A stretch of 64,000 nucleotides of DNA, taken from NCBI GenBank assembly GCA_965204155.1, contig OZ241971.1, positions 434,001 through 498,000 of the forward strand, given 5' to 3'. Position numbers and translations under genes: made by a program. This document shows, piece by piece, positions 58,214 through 64,000 of the stretch. The notes beneath the pieces are model-generated. The model did no database searches and had not been told where the DNA came from. It saw only the letters and a list, made by a program, of their open reading frames with translations. The DNA is from UBA6522 sp965204155 (lineage in GTDB: Bacteria; Pseudomonadota; Gammaproteobacteria; Steroidobacterales; Rariloculaceae). Positions within the stretch are counted from its first letter, which is position 1, and each line of letters begins with the position of its first letter.

Positions 58214-60100
58214 TCAGACATCCGCGAGGTTGCCCTTCTCTCGCAGCCAGACCCTGCGGTCTGCGGCGCGCTTCTTGGCCAGCAGCATGTCCAGCATTCG
58301 ATCCGGATTGTCCCGTTCCGTCATCGTCAACTGCACCAGCCGGCGGGTTTCCCTGGCCATGGTGGTCTCGCGAAGCTGGGACGGATTCATCTCGCCCAGG
58401 CCCTTGAACCGCGTGACTGTTCGCTTGCCCTTCTTGCGCTGTGCCTCGATGCGGTCCAGGAGCATGTCGCGCTCCGCCTCGTCCAGCGCGTAGTGAACTT
58501 CCTTGCCCACGTCGATGCGGAACAGCGGCGGCATGGCCACGTAAACGCGCCCCGCCTCGACCAGGGGGCGGAAGTGGCGCAGGAAAAGCGCGCACAGCAG
58601 CGTGGCAATGTGCAGGCCATCGGAGTCGGCATCGGCCAGGATGCAGATCTTGTGATAGCGCAGGCCGTTCAGGTTGTCGCTGCCGGGATCCACGCCCAGC
58701 GCCAGGCTGATGTTGTGCACCTCCTGGGAGCGCAGCACCTGGCCCGGATCCACCTCCCAGGTGTTCAGGATCTTGCCGCGCAAGGGCATGATCGCCTGGG
58801 TCTCCCGGTCGCGGGCCTGTTTCGCCGAACCGCCCGCCGAGTCCCCTTCCACGAGGAACAGTTCCGCGGCGGCGGGTTCCTGGATCGTGCAGTCTGCCAG
58901 CTTGCCCGGCAATTGCGGGCCCGAGACGACCCGCTTGCGGACCACCTTTTTGGCGGCCTTCAGCCGCAACTGCGCCTTTTCGATTGCCAGCCTGGCAATT
59001 TCGTCTCCGGTCTCGGGGTGCTGATTGAGCCAAAGGGCAAAGCTGTCCTTGACCACGCCGTTCACGAAACCGGCGCACTGCCTCGAACCGAGCCGCTCCT
59101 TGGTCTGCCCCGAGAACTGCGGATCTTCCATCTTCACCGACAGGATGTACGCCACGCCCTGCCACACGTCCTCCGGCGCCAGCTTGACGCCCCGCGGAAG
59201 CAGGCTGCGAAACTCGCAGAACTGGCGCAGTGCTTCGGTGAGCCCGGCGCGCAGACCGTTGACATGAGTGCCGCCCAGGGGGGTCGGCACAAGGTTCACG
59301 TAGCTGTCGGTCACCGGCGGCTGGGAATCGCCCGGCACCCACGACAGCGCCCATTCCACGGCCTCGCGCTTGCCGTGCAGGCTGCCCGTCAGGGGCTCCA
59401 CCGGGAGGATGCCGCCGTCGATCTGCTCCAGCAGGTATTCCGCCAGCCCGCCACTGTACTGCCAGGTTTCTACCTCGTGGGGACTCTCCACCTCCAGGCG
59501 CACCCTGAGCCCCGGGCACAGCACCGCCTTGGCGCGCAGTATGTGTTTCAGTCGCCGCAACGCAAACCCGGGCGAATCGAAATATTGCGGGTCCGGCCAG
59601 AAGCGCAGTGTGGTCCCCGTGTTGGCCCTGCCGACGGAGCCCACTACGTCGAGCTGCCCGCGACGCTCGCCGCCGGAGAAACTCATGTTGTATTCCTTGC
59701 CGCCGCGGCGGATCCACACTTCCAGGTTCCTGGACAGCGCGTTCACCACCGAAACGCCCACGCCGTGCAGCCCGCCGGAGAACCGGTAGGTCCTGTTGGA
59801 GAACTTGCCGCCCGCGTGCAGCTTGGTGAGAATCAGTTCGACCCCGGGAATTCCCTCTTCGGGATGGATATCGACGGGCATGCCCCGGCCGTCATCGGCC
59901 ACTTCCAGCGATCCGTCCCGGAAAAGCTTGACTTCGATGCGCTTGGCGTGGCCTTCGATGGCCTCATCGACACTGTTGTCGATGACTTCGTGGGCAAGGT
60001 GGTTAGGACGGCTGGTGTCGGTGAACATGCCGGGCCGCCGGCGCACGGGGTCAAGACCGCTCAGGACCTCGATGTCGGCAGCGTGATAGCTGTTTCCCAT
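58214..60100 (-). CDS. parE: DNA topoisomerase IV subunit B
   Basis: 628 residues (E. coli 630). GHKL ATPase: EVIDNSVDEAIEGHAKRIEV, VADDGRGMPVDIHPEEGIPGVE, YRFSGGLHGVGVSVVNALS. TOPRIM: LFLVEGDSAGGSAKQARDRETQAI with LPLRGKILNTWEV, and ILADADSDGLHIATLLCALF for Mg2+. C-terminal RFKGLGEMNPSQLRETTM is also conserved. It supplies ATP-driven strand passage with ParC. Confidence 0.96.
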   Translation of the reverse strand: MGNSYHAADIEVLSGLDPVRRRPGMFTDTSRPNHLAHEVIDNSVDEAIEGHAKRIEVKLFRDGSLEVADDGRGMPVDIHPEEGIPGVELILTKLHAGGKFSNRTYRFSGGLHGVGVSVVNALSRNLEVWIRRGGKEYNMSFSGGERRGQLDVVGSVGRANTGTTLRFWPDPQYFDSPGFALRRLKHILRAKAVLCPGLRVRLEVESPHEVETWQYSGGLAEYLLEQIDGGILPVEPLTGSLHGKREAVEWALSWVPGDSQPPVTDSYVNLVPTPLGGTHVNGLRAGLTEALRQFCEFRSLLPRGVKLAPEDVWQGVAYILSVKMEDPQFSGQTKERLGSRQCAGFVNGVVKDSFALWLNQHPETGDEIARLAIEKAQLRLKAAKKVVRKRVVSGPQLPGKLADCTIQEPAAAELFLVEGDSAGGSAKQARDRETQAIMPLRGKILNTWEVDPGQVLRSQEVHNISLALGVDPGSDNLNGLRYHKICILADADSDGLHIATLLCALFLRHFRPLVEAGRVYVAMPPLFRIDVGKEVHYALDEAERDMLLDRIEAQRKKGKRTVTRFKGLGEMNPSQLRETTMARETRRLVQLTMTERDNPDRMLDMLLAKKRAADRRVWLREKGNLADV

Positions 60101-60202
60101 TGACTCCCACCTGCGCCCCGGTGACGGCCGCTAATCCGACCGGGACGTATAGGGGAGATTGTACCGCGAACGGACGATTTAGTCCTGTATTGGGGACGGG
60201 AA

Positions 60203-61105
60203 TCACACCGTAACGGTCAGTTCGCGCAGCGTGTCCGCCAACAATCGAAATTCCTCCGTTCTCAGGGATGTCGGGCGCCATGCCAGGCCGATCCGGCGGG
60301 CAGCCGGCACGCCAAGCCGCGACAGCGAGATACCCGTTCCCCGGGTTATGTGAGCGTCGACCGCAAGACGCGGTATGAGCGCGACGCCGACACCCGCCGC
60401 AACCATCTGCACCATCGTGAGCAGACTGCTGGCCTCGAATTGCGCCCGTGCCCTCCGGTCGCTCGTCCTGCAGACGTCCAGCGTATGGCCGCGCAGGCAG
60501 TGACCTTCTTCCAGCAACATGAGCGGTTCGTCCGCCAGTGCCTGGAGCGAAATTTCTTCAGCTCCGGCGAGTTCGTGATTCCGGTTGCAGGCAAACAGAA
60601 ATTCATCCTCCATGATGACGTCGATGCGCAGGTCGTCAGTGTCGTAAGGCAGCGCGATCAGGGCGACGTCCAGTTCTCCGCCTTCCAGCCGCGCAAGCAG
60701 AGGTGCTGTCTGCTCCTCCCGCAGGTAGATCGTCAGCTCGGGAAATCGCTCCTTCAGCGCCGGAAAGACACGCGGCAGGACGAAGGGTCCGATCGTCGGA
60801 ATTACCCCGAGACGCATTTCGCCGGTCATGGGCGAGCGAGCCGCTCTGGCCACCTCCATCACCTCTTCGGCTTCCCGCAGCACCGCCTTTGCCCGTTCGG
60901 CAAGCTGCGCTCCAAACGGGGTAATCAGCACGCGCCGATTGGAACGCTCCGCGACGGCCGTGCCGAGCACCGCTTCCAGATCGCGAATACCCGCGCTGAG
61001 CGTCGACTGGGTGATGTGGCAGCGCAGAGCCGCCTTGCCGAAGTGCTGCGTATCGGCAAGCGCTACCAGGTACTGGAGCTGCTTCATCGTTGGCAATCGC
61101 TTCAT
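60203..61105 (-). CDS. oxyR: Hydrogen peroxide-sensing LysR-family activator OxyR
   Basis: About 300 residues from ATG 61105; ATG 61087 (MKQLQYLVALAD) is also possible. N-terminal LysR HTH: QHFGKAALRCHITQSTLSAGIRDLEAVLG. The redox pair is in LLEEGHCLRGHTLDVC, two Cys nine residues apart exactly like Cys199/Cys208 of E. coli OxyR, which form a disulfide on H2O2 exposure. It is divergent from katG, a classic target; a candidate binding site lies in the gap. Confidence 0.95.
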   Translation of the reverse strand: MKRLPTMKQLQYLVALADTQHFGKAALRCHITQSTLSAGIRDLEAVLGTAVAERSNRRVLITPFGAQLAERAKAVLREAEEVMEVARAARSPMTGEMRLGVIPTIGPFVLPRVFPALKERFPELTIYLREEQTAPLLARLEGGELDVALIALPYDTDDLRIDVIMEDEFLFACNRNHELAGAEEISLQALADEPLMLLEEGHCLRGHTLDVCRTSDRRARAQFEASSLLTMVQMVAAGVGVALIPRLAVDAHITRGTGISLSRLGVPAARRIGLAWRPTSLRTEEFRLLADTLRELTVTV

Positions 61106-61122
61106 CAGACAAACCTGCATTA

Positions 61123-61159
61123 ATATCCGTAAAATACGATCATTATAGCCAGTATTAAT
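61123..61159. promoter_or_regulatory. Candidate OxyR binding site in the oxyR-katG gap
   Basis: Four 4-base elements with exact 7-base gaps: ATAT (61123), ATAC (61134), ATAG (61145), TAAT (61156), against the OxyR pattern ATAG-N7-CTAT-N7-ATAG-N7-CTAT; 11 of 16 key positions match. ATTAATA (61119-61125) and TATTAAT (61153-61159) add outer symmetry. It abuts the oxyR start, as expected for autorepression and katG activation. Confidence 0.5.
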
Positions 61160-61364
61160 CGTTGGACACGACAGTTCATACCCCCTACACTCACCGTGGC
61201 TACAGACGACGCTGCCGTCGATTCGTAGTGGCTTCCAATGAGTCGGAACACCGAAATTCGTAATAGCGAAGAGGGACGCGACGCGATTGCGGAGCGCCAC
61301 TCGCTCACGCGGGCGGGCGATCAACGGCGGCGACTTTCAGGCAGAACAAACCAAGGAGAAAACC

Positions 61365-63557
61365 ATGAATGATGCAACCTGCCCGTTCACGGGCGGCGAT
61401 CAGAAGGAGTTTGCCGGCGGCGGCACCTCCAACCGGGACTGGTGGCCGAACCTGTTGAAGCTGAACATTCTTCACCAGCATTCCGCCAGGTCCAATCCCA
61501 TGGGCGAGTCGTTCGACTACGCCGAAGAGTTCAGGAGCCTCGACCTCGACGCCGTCAAGCAGGATATCGTGAATCTGATGACCACGTCGCAGGACTGGTG
61601 GCCGGCCGACTACGGTCACTATGGGCCGCTCTTCATCCGCATGGCGTGGCACAGCGCGGGCACCTACCGCATCGGCGACGGCCGCGGCGGCGGCGGCACC
61701 GGCAATCAGCGCCTGGCGCCCATCAACAGTTGGCCCGACAACGGCAACCTGGACAAGGCCCGCATGCTGCTTTGGCCGATCAAGCAGAAATACGGCCGGA
61801 AGATCTCCTGGGCCGACCTGATGATCCTTGCGGGCAACTGCGCGCTGGAGTCCATGGGATTCAGGACGTTCGGTTTCGCCGGCGGGCGCGTCGATGTCTG
61901 GGAGCCCGAAGAGGATATCTACTGGGGCTCCGAGGACATCTGGCTCGACGACAGGCGCTATACCGGCGACCGGGAACTGGAGAACCCTCTCGGCGCAGTC
62001 CAGATGGGCCTGATCTACGTGAATCCGGAAGGCCCCAACGGCAATCCCGATCCGGTTGCCTCCGGGCGGGACATTCGCGAGACCTTCGGCCGGATGGCCA
62101 TGAACGACGAAGAGACCGTCGCGCTCGTCGCCGGCGGGCATACCTTCGGCAAGTGCCACGGCATCGGCGATCCTTCGCAGGTGGGTCCGGAGCCGGAGGG
62201 CGCCGCCATCGAGCAACAGGGGCTGGGCTGGAAGAACCCGCACGGCATCGGCAAGGGCGGCGACACCTTCACCACCGGCATGGAAGGCGCATGGACCAAC
62301 AACCCGACGAAGTGGGACATGGGCTATTTCGACAACCTGTTCGGCTACGAGTGGGAGCGGGTGAAGACGGACGCGGGTGCGTGGCAGTGGGCGCCGAAGG
62401 ACGGCGCAGGCTCCGACACAGTGCCCGATGCCCACGACCCGTCGAAGCGGCACGCGCCCATGATGACCACGGCGGACATGGCCATGCGAATGGATCCCAT
62501 CTACGAGCCCATCGCGCGGCGTTTCCACGAGAACCCGGACGAGTTCGCCGATGCGTTCGCGCGGGCGTGGTTCAAGCTGACCCACCGCGACATGGGCCCG
62601 CGCGTGCGGTACCTCGGCCCCGAGGTCCCAGCGGAAGAACTGATCTGGCAGGATCCCGTGCCTGCCGCCACCCATGACCCGCTCGACGCGCAGGACATCG
62701 CGGACCTGAAGGCCACGATCCTCGCTTCGGGTCTCTCCGTTTCCCAATTGGTCTCGACCGCCTGGGCTTCGGCATCGACCTTCCGCGGTTCCGATCTGCG
62801 CGGCGGTGCAAACGGCGCGCGCATTCGCCTGGCGCCGCAGAAGGACTGGGAAGTAAACCAGCCGGAGCAACTGGCGGGCGTACTGGAGACGCTGGAGGGC
62901 ATTCAGCAGGCGTTCAACGGCTCGCATGCCAACGGCAAGGGTGTCTCGCTGGCCGACGTCATCGTTCTGGGCGGTTGCGCGGCCATTGAGCAGGCGGCGA
63001 AGGATGCCGGCCACGACGTGTCGGTCCCGTTCACGCCCGGACGCACGGACGCTTCGCAAGAGCAGACCGACGTCGAGTCCTTCGCGGTGCTCGAGCCGTA
63101 TGCAGACGGGTTCCGCAACTACCAGAAGCAGCAGTACGCCGTCTCGGCCGAGGAGTTGCTGGTGGACCGTGCACAGTTGCTGACCCTGACGGCGCCGGAG
63201 ACGACGGCGCTGGTCGGCGGCCTGCGCGTGCTGGGCGCCAACTTCGATGGCTCGCAACACGGGGTCTTCACCGGGCGGCCGGGGGCGCTCACCAACGACT
63301 TCTTCCTGAACCTGCTCGACCTGGGCACGCAGTGGCAGGAAGTGTCCGATGCAGTGGACGTGTTCGAGGGGCGCGATCGAAACACCGGCGATCTCAAGTG
63401 GACCGCCACCCGTGTCGATCTCGTCTTCGGTTCGAACTCCCAGCTTCGGGCGCTGGCAGAAGTCTACGGGTGCGCGGATTCCGAGCCGCAGTTCGTACAG
63501 GACTTCGTGGCGGCCTGGGACAAGATGATGAACCTGGACCGGTTCGACGTCTCCTGA
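61365..63557 (+). CDS. katG: Bifunctional catalase-peroxidase
   Basis: 730 residues from ATG 61365, behind AAGGAGAAAA. Distal haem pocket FIRMAWHSAGTYRIGDGRGG (Arg, Trp, His near residues 85-95) and proximal DEETVALVAGGHTFGKCHG with the haem-ligand His near residue 262. The Tyr of the Met-Tyr-Trp adduct is in GLIYVNPEGPNG. The second, haem-less half-repeat begins near residue 430. It removes H2O2 in the cytoplasm. Divergent oxyR suggests peroxide induction. A symmetrical terminator follows. Confidence 0.97.
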   Translation: MNDATCPFTGGDQKEFAGGGTSNRDWWPNLLKLNILHQHSARSNPMGESFDYAEEFRSLDLDAVKQDIVNLMTTSQDWWPADYGHYGPLFIRMAWHSAGTYRIGDGRGGGGTGNQRLAPINSWPDNGNLDKARMLLWPIKQKYGRKISWADLMILAGNCALESMGFRTFGFAGGRVDVWEPEEDIYWGSEDIWLDDRRYTGDRELENPLGAVQMGLIYVNPEGPNGNPDPVASGRDIRETFGRMAMNDEETVALVAGGHTFGKCHGIGDPSQVGPEPEGAAIEQQGLGWKNPHGIGKGGDTFTTGMEGAWTNNPTKWDMGYFDNLFGYEWERVKTDAGAWQWAPKDGAGSDTVPDAHDPSKRHAPMMTTADMAMRMDPIYEPIARRFHENPDEFADAFARAWFKLTHRDMGPRVRYLGPEVPAEELIWQDPVPAATHDPLDAQDIADLKATILASGLSVSQLVSTAWASASTFRGSDLRGGANGARIRLAPQKDWEVNQPEQLAGVLETLEGIQQAFNGSHANGKGVSLADVIVLGGCAAIEQAAKDAGHDVSVPFTPGRTDASQEQTDVESFAVLEPYADGFRNYQKQQYAVSAEELLVDRAQLLTLTAPETTALVGGLRVLGANFDGSQHGVFTGRPGALTNDFFLNLLDLGTQWQEVSDAVDVFEGRDRNTGDLKWTATRVDLVFGSNSQLRALAEVYGCADSEPQFVQDFVAAWDKMMNLDRFDVS

Positions 63558-63597
63558 TTGTCCTGTATCGGGCGATACGGATAGCGGGCGATTCGCG

Positions 63598-63628
63598 AGA
63601 GGGTCCTCAAGAGAGTTGAGGACCCTCT
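63598..63628. terminator. Bidirectional hairpin between katG and a convergent TonB receptor gene
   Basis: A perfect 13-bp stem (63598-63610 with 63616-63628) around GAGAG. It lies 40 bases after katG and 7 bases after the stop of the convergent receptor gene. On the plus strand TTCGCCCTTT follows. Confidence 0.75.
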
Positions 63629-63635
63629 TCGCCCT

Positions 63636-64000
63636 TTACAGGTAGAACTTCACGCCGGCCCAGATCGCGCGCGGCGCACCCGGCGCAAGGAAACGCACGT
63701 CGTCGTCGATGCCGTCGAGCCCGATGATTTCGTCTGGTTCCTCGCCGATCAGGCCGAAATTCTCGTATTCCCCGTCGAGCAGGTTCTCGACCAATACGAA
63801 CGCCTCGAACCGCTCCCCCCTGTAGTTCGCCCGCGCATTGACCGTGGCGTAACCCTCCAATTTGTCCAGTTCATTGGATTCGTCACCGCGAAGGTGACTG
63901 CCGGCGACCGCGAGCAACTCCAGGCCGGCGGACAAGCGGTCCGAAAAGGCGTGGTCCAGGGCTGCCTTGAACATGTGATCGGGAATGCCCGGAATTTCAG
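63636..64000 (-). CDS. TonB-dependent receptor, C-terminal end (runs off the window)
   Basis: The last 121 codons of a gene that enters from the right edge; the frame stays open to base 64000 (visible start ...EIPGIPDHMFKAALDH). PDHMFKAALDHAFSDRLSAGLEL is a barrel strand pair, KLEGYATVNARANYRGERFEAFVLVENLLDGEYENFG is the typical penultimate region of TonB receptor barrels, and the protein ends FLAPGAPRAIWAGVKFYL, the last outer-membrane strand. Ligand unknown. It differs clearly from the receptor at 4513-6804. Confidence 0.85.
   Translation of the reverse strand, partial: EIPGIPDHMFKAALDHAFSDRLSAGLELLAVAGSHLRGDESNELDKLEGYATVNARANYRGERFEAFVLVENLLDGEYENFGLIGEEPDEIIGLDGIDDDVRFLAPGAPRAIWAGVKFYL

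Overview
This is a GC-rich, gene-dense bacterial chromosome segment with no sign of plasmid or phage backbone. Gene content and order point to a gammaproteobacterium: tig-clpP-clpX-lon-hupB-ppiD, mltD/yafS-rnhA-dnaQ, purF-cvpA-dedD-folC-accD with truA and fimV, prmB-aroC, parE/parC, and the EF-P lysylation set epmA-efp-epmB. TonB-dependent receptors, a sodium:solute symporter and many small secreted proteins of unknown function suggest a nutrient-scavenging, probably marine or host-associated lineage; that ecological reading is inference.

Layout. 1-9.1 kb is accessory: a catabolic group (cyclase-family hydrolase, Na+ symporter with two micro-proteins, BKACE-type beta-keto acid cleavage enzyme, TetR regulator), a BrnT/BrnA toxin-antitoxin pair, a TonB receptor with tandem repeats at its promoter, and secreted proteins including a DUF6152-like pair. 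9.2-17.5 kb holds gltX, UDP-sugar genes (ugd, epimerase, DegT aminotransferase, pgi), tRNA-Val(CAC) and an ArsB/NhaD transporter. 17.6-24.5 kb holds dnaQ, rnhA, yafS, mltD, fabI, ppiD and two tRNAs. 24.5-31.4 kb is the protein quality-control cluster hupB, lon, clpX, clpP, tig and tRNA-Leu; lon has a heat-shock type promoter. 31.5-36.6 kb is again accessory: mtfA, two more loci of the DUF6152-like type (one a fusion), a DoxX-like protein, and a tRNA cluster Pro-Arg-His-Lys. 36.6-53.3 kb is housekeeping (folD, lpxH, purF, accD, truA, fimV, asd, aroC, prmB, SCO1, psd, epmA). 53.4-60.1 kb holds efp, epmB and topoisomerase IV. 60.2-64 kb holds divergent oxyR/katG and the end of a second TonB receptor.

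The most striking item is at 34239-34959. A tRNA-Arg(UCU) gene is split in its anticodon loop by a 644-nt group I intron that carries a PD-(D/E)XK homing endonuclease gene of the I-Ssp6803I type. Other items of note are a two-member family of long nested inverted repeats (38994-39147 and 58021-58175) whose arms differ but pair with themselves; three loci of a paired secreted-protein family with one natural fusion; and a symporter followed by two overlapping single-helix micro-ORFs. Coding sequences were read directly. Functions come from recognised motifs and gene order; no database search was run.
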